Assembly (NCBI RefSeq): GCF_014280435.1
Contig: NZ_CP060388.1
Span: 3,621,001 to 3,685,000 of the forward strand
Source: Sphingobium sp. KCTC 72723
GTDB lineage: Bacteria; Pseudomonadota; Alphaproteobacteria; Sphingomonadales; Sphingomonadaceae
DNA: 64,000 nt
Reading direction: 5' to 3'
Position numbers and translations under genes: made by a program. Below, piece by piece: positions 34,706 through 41,985 of this stretch; position 1 is the stretch's first letter; every line of letters begins with the position of its first letter. Below the pieces are notes generated by a model. That model was given only the letters and a program-made list of their open reading frames with translations, ran no database searches and was not told the origin of the DNA.

Positions 34706-34842
34706 TGCCTGTGCCGCGATATAGGGATAGTGCGGATCGGCGAGATGCGCGCGCGCTATCATGACGAGGTCCAACTGGCTCTGCTCGATCGCTGCGTTGG
34801 CGATCTTCGGATCAGCGTGAACGGGTCGAACAGGGATGGCAT
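34706..34842 (-). pseudogene. NADH:flavin oxidoreductase (Old Yellow Enzyme) remnant, internally deleted
   Basis: The gene starts MPSLFDPFT, a typical Old Yellow Enzyme N-terminus, 2 bp after the SRPBCC stop. Within ten codons and with a frame change, it joins the C-terminal part DPKIANAAIEQSQLDLVMIARAHLADPHYPYIAAQA, typical of the family's last strands (LxxARxxLxDPxxP). More than 300 codons are missing, and the far end is cut at the 56-bp repeat. It was probably the second gene of an operon with SRPBCC. Confidence 0.75.
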
Positions 34843-34844
34843 GA

Positions 34845-35354
34845 TCAGACTTTCGCTTTGCGTGCGGCGACGACGAGACCGTCCAGCCAATCCTGATGGC
34901 CGTTGATCATCGGGTTGGGCCTGGTCTTCGCCAGGTCCTTGGCCGGTTCGCCGTTCTGCGTTTCCTGCGTGAGGATGCGGACTCGTCCATCAGAGAGGTC
35001 CTCTACCAGCCAGGCATGGTGCACGTCGAGCCGCGTCGCGCCATCGCCGGACCAGCCATGCCAGGCGACACGCCCCGGTTCGCCATCCACTGGCGCTACA
35101 TATTCGACGACCTCGGCCTCAACCGGAAAACCGAAGGTTTCGAAGTAGAAGCGCGTACCCTCCGCCAGCACGGGGCCGGCGCCATCGTGGAAGCGGACGT
35201 TGGCGGAGTTCTCGTAATAGCTCGGCCAGCGCCTTGCCTCGGCCAGGAACGGCCAGACATCGACCGCGCTGAGGTCAGCGACGATCAGTTCGTTCGAGGC
35301 GAAGTTGGCGCTGAAGCCGGGAAGGTAGCCCTTGGGCCAGAAAATCTCGTTCAT
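34845..35354 (-). CDS. SRPBCC family protein (polyketide cyclase/dehydrase-like)
   Basis: This protein has about 169 residues from the Met at 35354. It has the START-like helix-grip pattern: VWPFLAEARRWPSYYENSANVRF near the N-terminus, GTRFYFETFGFPVEAEVVEYV, and WLVEDLSDGRVRILTQE in later strands. The fold binds hydrophobic ligands. It is divergent from a LysR regulator 100 bp away, the usual arrangement for a regulator and its target. The start at 35399 is possible, but its extra residues are not family-like. Confidence 0.8.
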   Translation of the reverse strand: MNEIFWPKGYLPGFSANFASNELIVADLSAVDVWPFLAEARRWPSYYENSANVRFHDGAGPVLAEGTRFYFETFGFPVEAEVVEYVAPVDGEPGRVAWHGWSGDGATRLDVHHAWLVEDLSDGRVRILTQETQNGEPAKDLAKTRPNPMINGHQDWLDGLVVAARKAKV

Positions 35355-35453
35355 GCTGCGGTATCCAGGTGAAGGGGTCGCGCCCCGGCTTCCCCTCAAA
35401 TGGTCGTCGTGCCATGATAATGCAAATAAGGCGGCTTTGGTTGGAATATCAGT

Positions 35454-36368
35454 TTGCGTGATATCAGGACGATCGATCTCAACCTTCTTCGCGCGCTCGA
35501 CGCGGTGCTGGACGAGCGCAATCTAAGCAGGGCGGCCGAGCGGCTCGGCGTAACGCAGCCGGCGGTCAGCGGCATGCTTACGCGCTTGCAGGAAAGTGTC
35601 GGCGAACCGCTGTTCGTGCGGTCGCAGCGTGGCGTGCAACCCACCTTGCGCGCGCTCGACCTCGCCGGCCCGGTCAAGCGGATCCTGGCGGACGTCGAGA
35701 TCCTGTTGCGGCCATCCCGTTTCGATCCCGAGACAGCGTCATTCACCCTCACGGTGGCGGCGACCGACTATGCGCTGCAAGCGATCGTGCTGCCGTTCGT
35801 TGCTAAGCTGCGCAGTCTCGCCCCGGGGATCCGCCTCGCCACACGCCCGATCGACGAGGATCGTATCGCGCAGCAGTTCGATCGGGATGATCTCGATCTC
35901 GCGTTGATGACGCCCGAGACAGCGCCACCCGATCTACACGCCCGGCGTCTGTTCGACGAAAGCTATGTCTGCGCCATGCGCTCCGATCATCCCGATGCGA
36001 GCACGAACGCGCTGTCGCTCGATCGCTTCTGCGCGCTCGACCATGCGCTGGTTTCGCTTGCCGGAGATTCATTCCGGGGCGTGACCGACGATGCCCTAGC
36101 ACAAATCGGCAGGTCGCGCCGCATAACGCTCTCGTTGCACAGCTTCCTCGCGCTGGCTGAGGTCTTGCGGACGACGGATCTCGTGGCAGTGGTACCCCGT
36201 CGGCTCGTCGCCGGTGCCGGGCTTGCATCCTGCGAGCCGCCGATCGCCATTTCCGGTTTCACCAAACTGGCGGCTTGGCATGGGCGAACGCACCATGACG
36301 AAGGACATCGCTGGGCGCGCGCGCTCCTGTTCGAGACATGCGGCGTCGCTGGTCAACCGGGCCGATGA
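35454..36368 (+). CDS. LysR family transcriptional regulator
   Basis: This 304-residue protein opens with the LysR helix-turn-helix (IDLNLLRALDAVLDERNLSRAAERLGVTQPAVSGMLTRLQE, residues 6-47). A substrate-binding domain follows from about residue 95. The start is TTG at 35454, which gives the standard N-terminus (RDIRTIDLNLL); no in-frame ATG precedes it. Divergence from the SRPBCC gene and the Old Yellow Enzyme remnant suggests it regulates them. Confidence 0.9.
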   Translation: MRDIRTIDLNLLRALDAVLDERNLSRAAERLGVTQPAVSGMLTRLQESVGEPLFVRSQRGVQPTLRALDLAGPVKRILADVEILLRPSRFDPETASFTLTVAATDYALQAIVLPFVAKLRSLAPGIRLATRPIDEDRIAQQFDRDDLDLALMTPETAPPDLHARRLFDESYVCAMRSDHPDASTNALSLDRFCALDHALVSLAGDSFRGVTDDALAQIGRSRRITLSLHSFLALAEVLRTTDLVAVVPRRLVAGAGLASCEPPIAISGFTKLAAWHGRTHHDEGHRWARALLFETCGVAGQPGR

Positions 36369-36402
36369 CCCGCGACGCGTAGCCGCGCAAGGCGAGGAGG
36401 CT

Positions 36403-37023
36403 TCAGGTTTTGATAACAAGCTCGCCCACCAGCAGGAGTGCGAGTGCGATCATCACGATGCCCGAAACCCGTCCGACCGCTTTGGCGGCCTGTGGGCGGG
36501 TACGCAGCACCATGCGCGAAGCATTGCCGACCAAAAGATAGACAACGCCGCAGTTTACGATGTGGACCAGACCCAGGCCAACGATTTGCGCCGGGATCGG
36601 CCATGACGCCTTCGTGTCGACGAATTGTGGCAGCAGCGCCAGGAACAGCAAGATTACCTTGGGGTTGAGGCCGCTGACGCCGAAACCCTTGGTCATCCAG
36701 CGCATTGATGAGATTGGGCCAGCATCGTCACCAGCGACCGGCACCGGTGGATTGGCAACGAGGCCGACGCCCAACCACAGCAGATAGGCCGCACCTACCA
36801 GCGTCAACGCGGCAAGCGCGAACGGCACGCTCGTGACCAGTGCGCCGACACCCGCCGCGACGATCAGTGTCGCCACCAAGTGCCCAAGGAGAAGCCCTGC
36901 CACTGCGGGCAGGATCGCCCGGTCGCGCATTCCGGCCGAGATGGCATAGGCCCAGTCAGCACCGGGCGTAATGACGAAGATCACCGACACCGCCCAGAAG
37001 GCGGCGAGCAGCCCGGGGTTCAT
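36403..37023 (-). CDS. LysE family transporter (amino-acid/metabolite exporter)
   Basis: This 206-residue inner-membrane protein has about six hydrophobic segments. The family signature is at the start (FVITPGADWAYAISAGMRDR) and SGLNPKVILLFLALLPQF in the middle. LysE/RhtB members export amino acids or related compounds. The start overlaps the thioesterase stop by ATGA, and panB lies upstream, so the three genes form one unit. Confidence 0.9.
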   Translation of the reverse strand: MNPGLLAAFWAVSVIFVITPGADWAYAISAGMRDRAILPAVAGLLLGHLVATLIVAAGVGALVTSVPFALAALTLVGAAYLLWLGVGLVANPPVPVAGDDAGPISSMRWMTKGFGVSGLNPKVILLFLALLPQFVDTKASWPIPAQIVGLGLVHIVNCGVVYLLVGNASRMVLRTRPQAAKAVGRVSGIVMIALALLLVGELVIKT

Positions 37024-37484
37024 CGGAAGGTCTCCGTCGTGCCAGCAGAGTCGTCAGCAAGCGCAGGCACGATCGTCTGCTGCATCGCCGCGCAGAGCCG
37101 GTCCTCGCTATCGACGACATCGACGCGCGTGATTATCGCGGAGCGCCCGGCGCGCAGGACAGTGGCCCTTGCCGTCAGCATCGCCCCCGTCGCCGGGCGC
37201 AGGAAATTGATCTTATATTCGAGCGTCAGCACGTCGTGTCCGGCGGGCGCGACGCTCATCGCCGCATAGCCGCCGGCAACGTCTGCCAACGTGCCGATCG
37301 CGCCGCCCGCGAAGAAACCGTGCCGCTGGGCCACCGCATCACCGAACGGCAGTTCAAGCGCGCATTGCCCCGTGTCCAGGCTCGCCATCCGGCCACCCAT
37401 ACCGAGCAGCACGCCTTGCTTGGCAAAGCTCGCAACGATGCTCTCACGGCGCTCCGCGCTTAGCGCGTTTTTCACGACGTTCAC
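37020..37484 (-). CDS. PaaI-family hotdog thioesterase
   Basis: This 154-residue single hotdog domain has the PaaI pattern (QRHGFFAGGAIGTLADVAGGYAA, about 55-77, followed by TLEYKINFLRPA). It hydrolyses acyl- or aryl-CoA thioesters. It overlaps panB upstream (stop of panB at 37481) and the LysE-type gene downstream by four bases, so translation is coupled. Confidence 0.88.
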   Translation of the reverse strand: MNVVKNALSAERRESIVASFAKQGVLLGMGGRMASLDTGQCALELPFGDAVAQRHGFFAGGAIGTLADVAGGYAAMSVAPAGHDVLTLEYKINFLRPATGAMLTARATVLRAGRSAIITRVDVVDSEDRLCAAMQQTIVPALADDSAGTTETFR

Positions 37485-38206
37485 TTGCGCGCGCCCAGGC
37501 GATATTCCTCCGCCTCGCCTGGAAAGGTCGCCCCACGTACGTCGGCCGCGTAGCCGGCCACCGCTTCGCTGATCACACCACGCAGGTCTGCGTAGCGACG
37601 AACGAATTTCGGCGTCCAGTCGAACAGGCCAAGCATGTCTTCTGTAACCAGGATTTGCCCGTCGCAGGTCGCTGACGCGCCGATGCCGATCGTCGGGCAG
37701 CCGACCGCGCCGGTCACTTCGGCTGCCAGCTCGGGTGTGACCCCCTCGACCACCATGGCGATGGCGCCAGCGGCATCGGTCGCGCGCGCTTCGGCCAGCA
37801 CCCGCTCACGCTCGGCGTCATTACGACCACGCGCCTTGAAGCCGCCATCTAGGTTTACCGCCTGCGGCCGCAAACCAACGTGGCCGACCACGGGAATGCC
37901 GCGCCCTGTAAGGAAGGCGATGCTGTCGGCGACGCCTTGCGCGGCTTCGACCTTCACCGCCTGAGCGCCCGTCTCCATCATGATCCGGCTCGCGGTGTCG
38001 AACGCCTGCTCCGGTGACCGCTCGTAGCTGCCGAACGGCAGGTCGATCGCGACCAGGGCATGGCTGCTACCGCGCATGACTGCCTGACCGTGCAGGATCA
38101 TCATCTCCACCGTGACGCCTACCGTCGAGGACAAGCCGTGGACAACCATGCCCAGGCTGTCGCCGACCAACAGTAGATCGCAATAAGGATCGAGAAGCTG
38201 CGCCAT
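37481..38206 (-). pseudogene. panB: panB, ketopantoate hydroxymethyltransferase, lacking its N-terminal strand
   Basis: PanB adds a hydroxymethyl group to 2-oxoisovalerate in pantothenate synthesis. The Mg-binding LLVGDSLGMV and IDLPFGSY aspartates and the VVEGV glutamate are present, as is GHVGLRPQAVN. The only start, ATG at 38206, gives 241 residues, against about 264 in E. coli. In the same frame, the upstream bases still encode ITAYTAP, the family's first strand, but just beyond that the sequence switches to a fragment of rlmJ. About 20 codons and the original promoter are lost. The protein may still be made, though its function is doubtful. Confidence 0.75.
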
Positions 38207-38232
38207 CGGCGCGGTGTAGGCGGTTATACGAT

Positions 38233-38388
38233 GGCGACCAGTCCGGCTTATACAACGGCGCGGGCCTTTATATTGTCAATCCGCCCTACGCCTTCACGCA
38301 GGCGCTGCCGCCTCTGCTGGAAGCCCTGCGCGCCGCGCTGGCACCGAAAGGGCATAGGGGCGAGATTACAACTGATTGGTTGGGCTAG
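38233..38388 (+). pseudogene. rlmJ: rlmJ C-terminal fragment (23S rRNA A2030 methyltransferase)
   Basis: The frame reads SGLYNGAGLYIVNPPYAF then LPPLLEALRAAL, matching the region around the NPPY/NPPW catalytic motif of RlmJ, and stops at 38388. The preceding roughly 200 codons, including the SAM-binding core, are absent. The fragment faces away from panB, which is truncated at the same point. Confidence 0.75.
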
Positions 38389-38400
38389 TGGCCTGTCCTC

Positions 38401-38634
38401 TCAAGCTTTTCCGAGCCGGTCCGAAAATGCGCCAGGCTTCTGAACATAGGTTGGGACGAGACTGTCGATTGTAAGGTCGAACAGCGCTCGATCCCTGAGG
38501 CGGCAGCGCTGATTAAGGTAAAAGCGGATCTCCCAGATTTGCTTTGGCTTCAGCGCCCGCTTGGCGCCGACCGCGCGCCCAGCGTTCCAGACCGGGCGCT
38601 TGGGGGATGCATTCAAGGTTTCAGACATTTCCAT
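38401..38634 (-). pseudogene. tyrosine recombinase N-terminal fragment
   Basis: The sequence MSETLNASPKRPVWNAGRAVG, ALKPKQIWEIRFYLNQRCRLRDRALFDLTIDS matches the start of a family of short phage-type integrases (WxIRxxLxxxxxxRDRALFDLAIDSKLRG). Just after IDS the similarity ends and the frame runs into unrelated residues. The catalytic domain is gone. It marks an old integration site next to the ParDE genes. Confidence 0.6.
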
Positions 38635-38838
38635 GATCATTCTCCAATTGGCCAAAATTGGCCACTCCGAAGAACGGCTGCAGACCTCCAGGGGAAATTA
38701 GTGAGGCTTGAAGCAAGCCGCGCTTCGGAAATCGTAGAAGGCGTCGGCTGCACAATGGCCACTCTTCGCGGGAGCAGGTCAAGGACGATTTGACAACCTT
38801 TGCCAATCTTTGCTATTTTCTTGGCCTTGGAGGTTGCC

Positions 38839-39084
38839 ATGGCTACGATGAATATCTCACTGCCCGATCCGATGAAGCAATGGGTCGAAGCGCAAGCTGA
38901 CACTGGTCGGTATAGCAATGCCAGCGACTATGTGCGCGATCTCATCCGCCGTGACCAAGAACGCGCCGACAAAGTCGCGGTCATGCAGCGCCTTGTCGAT
39001 GAGGCCCGCGCCAGCGGTTTGAGCGACGAGACGATGGCGGACATCCGGACGCGAGCGATCAGCCAGGCTGGCTTGCAAGCCTGA
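38839..39084 (+). CDS. parD: ParD-family antitoxin
   Basis: This 81-residue protein has an N-terminal ribbon-helix-helix (MNISLPDPMKQWVEAQADTGRYSNASDYVRDLIRRD, residues 4-39) and a flexible C-terminus that wraps the toxin. TTGGAGG stands 6 bp upstream. It binds its own promoter and neutralises ParE, whose gene begins 2 bp downstream. Confidence 0.92.
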   Translation: MATMNISLPDPMKQWVEAQADTGRYSNASDYVRDLIRRDQERADKVAVMQRLVDEARASGLSDETMADIRTRAISQAGLQA

Positions 39085-39086
39085 CC

Positions 39087-39389
39087 GTGCCTCGCTTTCG
39101 CTTAACGCGCGCCGCAGCCGACGATCTGGCAACCATCTTTCTCAAAGGCATCGAGCAGTTCGGACTACCTCAAGCCGACACCTATCACGAAGGTCTGAGC
39201 GCGATATTCGCGTTTCTTGCCGAGTATCCCCAGGCTGCTCGATTGCGGGAGGAAATATCGCCTCCCGTCCGCGTGCATCCCTACAAGGCACATCTGGTGA
39301 TTTATGACGTGGGAGATGAGGACGAGGTCATCATTCTGCGTGTCCGGCATGGCAGGGAAGATTGGATGCCCTCGAACTACGACGGCTAG
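39087..39389 (+). CDS. parE: ParE-family toxin
   Basis: This 100-residue RelE/ParE-fold protein has LTRAAADDLATIFLKGIEQFG at the start and VRVHPYKAHLVIYDVGDEDEVIILRVRHGREDW at the end, the usual ParE signature. ParE toxins poison DNA gyrase. The start is GTG. It is coupled to parD. Confidence 0.92.
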   Translation: MPRFRLTRAAADDLATIFLKGIEQFGLPQADTYHEGLSAIFAFLAEYPQAARLREEISPPVRVHPYKAHLVIYDVGDEDEVIILRVRHGREDWMPSNYDG

Positions 39390-39817
39390 CCGTGGCAAGG
39401 TAGGTGCCTGCGGCCAATCCGCAGAGATCCCCACCCTACTTGGCATTTCTCCTGCCGACCAAATTACGTCATTGCGACGCGCGCGCGAACGGCAGGTTAG
39501 TTAGGAAGCTGCCGGAACGGATTTCACCTGTTTGTCGGGCAATAGCCGATTGCGGAATGCCCAGACTGCACTGCGTAAAGCCCTGGGCAGATAACAGACT
39601 GACATACAGAATGGCAGATAGTGGCCAATACTGATCCATGATCGAAGACGATAAATGCCATGTCGGCCAAAAATTTTGACAGTGCTAATCTGCAATTGTG
39701 AACGATTTTCGTTCTTGTCGACCAGAGTCGGACGTCGCCGGATAGGAAAGGATACAATTCCTGCTATCTTATTCCTTCGGGATCGACTCGGTTTGGGACA
39801 TGGGCAAGGACAATGGA
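39390..39817. other. intergenic region, nothing recognised
   Basis: About 430 bp between parE and the exported protein gene. Short frames exist but carry no recognisable domain. The promoter of the downstream gene must lie in the right part, which becomes AT-richer from about 39650. Confidence 0.4.
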
Positions 39818-40717
39818 ATGTCGTTTACAAAAACAGTCATGTTGAGCACGCTCTTGATGGCGGCTCCCGCTATTGCCCAAGCGCCACAACTGAGCCGCGC
39901 CGAAGTTGCACAGCTTTATGGAGTTGGAGGCTTTTCGATTGTGAGGAACGCGCCGTCCAATGGCTGTGGCGAACCTGCCAAGCCCATCATCACCTTCGTC
40001 GACATGAACGGAGACAAACGTTTGGAGGCACTCTTCATAGATCGTGGCATATGCTACCTCCCGGACAAGGCGTGGGCCAGCATCGCTGCCAAGGGAGCAG
40101 ACGGAAAATGGCGGCAGATTTTTGGCCAGAACGGCACGGTCAAAGCCGTTGCGACGCGCTCCGGTGGCTGGCTAGACCTGCAATGGACAAGCAATGGTCG
40201 AACCCAGCCGTTGCGTTATGATGGCATCGCTTATGTCGGATTTAGTCCCGGATCGACCACGAAGCCGGTGCCTGTTGACCCAACGATACCCGCGCCTTTG
40301 GAGGCTAAATCATTCCGCGATGCGGCTATATTCCGAGCCGCCGGGTTCACGAAGCGCGGTCTGCAATGGCGGAGCGACTGTGATGATCCCGGCACGCCAT
40401 CTTATGGTGCCGGCGCAATAAGCAATCGCAGGGATCTAAACGGCGATGGCCGGGCGGAAGCCATCGTGACGGAAGAAAGTGTGTTTTGTTATGGCAATAG
40501 CGGAACCGGATTCTGGCTGGTTAGCCAACAAGCCGACGGAAAGTGGAGAGCTGTAACCAATGGCATTGGGATGCCCGAATTTCTCAAGACCAGAGGCGTG
40601 GGTGGATGGCCCGACATTCAAATCGGCGGACCGGGCTTCTGCTTTACCGTAGAGCGGTGGAACGGCTTGAAATATATTCCGAACCGAAGAGAATATCAGG
40701 GTAAGCCCTGTAAATAA
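39818..40717 (+). CDS. exported protein with duplicated domain and calcium-loop-like motifs
   Basis: The chosen ATG at 39818 gives 299 residues, beginning with a signal peptide (MSFTKTVMLSTLLMAAPAIAQA). Two related halves follow. Each starts with an AxLYGVGGF/AxFRAAGFTKR-like segment, then a Cys, then an EF-loop-like DMNGDKRLEALF or DLNGDGRAEAIV, then WxxxxxxGADGKW or WLVSQQADGKW, and ends with SGGWLDLQ or VGGWPDIQIGG. The DxNxDxxxE pattern resembles FG-GAP or dockerin-type calcium sites. It is likely periplasmic or secreted. I know no named family. Confidence 0.75.
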   Translation: MSFTKTVMLSTLLMAAPAIAQAPQLSRAEVAQLYGVGGFSIVRNAPSNGCGEPAKPIITFVDMNGDKRLEALFIDRGICYLPDKAWASIAAKGADGKWRQIFGQNGTVKAVATRSGGWLDLQWTSNGRTQPLRYDGIAYVGFSPGSTTKPVPVDPTIPAPLEAKSFRDAAIFRAAGFTKRGLQWRSDCDDPGTPSYGAGAISNRRDLNGDGRAEAIVTEESVFCYGNSGTGFWLVSQQADGKWRAVTNGIGMPEFLKTRGVGGWPDIQIGGPGFCFTVERWNGLKYIPNRREYQGKPCK

Positions 40718-41023
40718 GGCTCTCAATCATTGGCTGACATTGAGGAACGGCAAACTTCGATGGGGTGGTTTTGCGTCTCGACGCTACCATCTGGTCAGAA
40801 TACTTGGATGGCGAACAGACTGGGCTCGATCGGCTTGCTGGGAGCGAGCAAGATCAAGAACGCAATGGCGTCAAAGGACACAAAGCCGACTGACGGCAAT
40901 CACATGATAACCGTCTGGCTAACTATCTATATTGTCTGGGATTTTCCCTACTCTTGACAGTCTCGAGCGTCTCCCGCCTCGGGATGGCGGCGAATCTCGG
41001 CCTGAGTGCTGGCCGCGAAGTTG
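40718..41023. other. intergenic region, nothing recognised
   Basis: This 306-bp gap lies between the exported protein gene and the end of brnA. A 75-codon plus-strand frame (40730-40957) shows no domain, no ribosome site and atypical composition, and is not called. Confidence 0.4.
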
Positions 41024-41254
41024 CTAGATTTGCCCTGACGCCACGAGCTTCTCCAAGAGAGCATTGACGCGCGTTTGCCAGCCTGGGCCACTCCCACGCA
41101 AATGCTCGACCGTCTTCGCATCTAGGCGGATTTTCACCTCCACCTTGGGGGCGTCGAGCTTCGGGCGACCCCGCCGGGACGGCTTCATTCCGGCCATGAA
41201 AGCCGCATCCATCGGCGGGTTGTCGTCGTGAATCTTCGGATCAAATTTGGCCAT
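41024..41254 (-). CDS. brnA: BrnA-family antitoxin
   Basis: This 76-residue protein has the BrnA pattern: an acidic N-terminus (DDNPPMDAAFMAGMKP), then RGRPKLDAPKVEVKIRLDAKTVEHLRGSGPGWQTRVNALLEKLVASG, a ribbon-helix-helix DNA-binding domain. GAGG stands just before the ATG at 41254. It overlaps brnT and neutralises it, and binds the shared promoter. Confidence 0.92.
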   Translation of the reverse strand: MAKFDPKIHDDNPPMDAAFMAGMKPSRRGRPKLDAPKVEVKIRLDAKTVEHLRGSGPGWQTRVNALLEKLVASGQI

Positions 41255-41516
41255 AATAAAACCTCGCTTCATGCTTCTCTGCCGGACGCAGGCTGATGGC
41301 GCGAACCGCATCGTCGTGAGAGCCGTCGGTGAAAGCCAGCACATGCAAGCGATCACCGATCAACCCTATGGCAACGAAACGGACCTCTCCATAATCGAAG
41401 CGGTCATCCTCGCGTTCAAAGGCCGTGTCCCAATCGAACCCTTCCGCAGCCTGCAAGGACATGCCATGTTTGGCTATATTCCTCTCGTCCTTGGCCGGGT
41501 CGAACTCGATTTCCAT
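41241..41516 (-). CDS. brnT: BrnT-family ribonuclease toxin
   Basis: This protein has 91 residues from the ATG at 41516 (a GTG at 41531 is possible). The BrnT signature is clear: EFDPAKDERNIAKHGMSLQAAEGFDWDTA, VRFVAIGLIGDRLHVLAFT and RAISLRPAEKHEARFY. BrnT is a RelE-fold ribonuclease that stops growth when free. The gene comes first and overlaps brnA by 14 bp, the standard toxin-first order. Confidence 0.92.
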   Translation of the reverse strand: MEIEFDPAKDERNIAKHGMSLQAAEGFDWDTAFEREDDRFDYGEVRFVAIGLIGDRLHVLAFTDGSHDDAVRAISLRPAEKHEARFYYGQI

Positions 41517-41529
41517 ATCAATTTCGTAC

Positions 41530-41569
41530 ACCCATTAAATGGGTCGCGCAACAATTGTTGTGCACCCAA
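41530..41569 (-). promoter_or_regulatory. palindromic operator region of brnTA
   Basis: A perfect 15-bp palindrome ACCCATTAAATGGGT (41530-41544) adjoins a second dyad centred on AACAATTGTT (41550-41559), whose arms extend to GGGT/ACCC. GGGTGCAC and GGGTGTAC also form a direct repeat on the minus strand. BrnA autorepresses its operon, so these are probable BrnA sites overlapping the promoter. Confidence 0.6.
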
Positions 41570-41589
41570 AAGATCGACATGGGGCGACA

Positions 41590-41982
41590 TTATACCTCCG
41601 CTTTTGGCGCCGCCCATCCTGCTCTGGCCAAGGTGTCCGCAAGTGTCGATCGCGGCACATTGAATGTGCGGCTGATCGACGATTTGCTCGCGCCGCTCGC
41701 GAGGGCGGCTAATATCTGCTCAAGCTTCTCCACATCAATCTTGGGCGGACGACCGCCGCGACGGCCTCGCCGTCAGGCGGCGGCGAGACCCGCCATGATG
41801 CGTTCGCGTGTCAGCGCCCGCTCATATTGAGCGAGCGCGCCGAAAAGCGAGAAGAGAAGTTCGCCGTGCGGGGTTCCCGTGTCCATCTGCTCGGTAAGCG
41901 AATGGAAGGAGACGCCGCGCTCTCGCAGATCAGTCAGTATCGAGAGCAAAAAAAGCACCTTTGCCGGATATATTGCGTTCAC
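41590..41982 (-). pseudogene. Tn3-type resolvase/invertase (serine recombinase), truncated and nonsense-mutated
   Basis: The frame carries LTDLRERGVSFHSLTEQMDTGTPHGELLFSLFGALAQYERALTRERIMAGLAAA, then TGA at 41773-41775, then in the same frame RRGRRGGRPPKIDVEKLEQILAALASGASKSSISRTFNVPRSTL to a TAA at 41590. The stop replaces an Arg codon (CGA to TGA). The N-terminal catalytic third with the active serine is missing; the sequence breaks at about 41960-41982, beside the end of the SNF2 gene. Confidence 0.8.
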
Positions 41983-41985
41983 GCG

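Noticed and set aside
40730..40957. 75-codon frame after the exported protein gene
   Set aside because: No domain, no convincing start signal and unusual composition.
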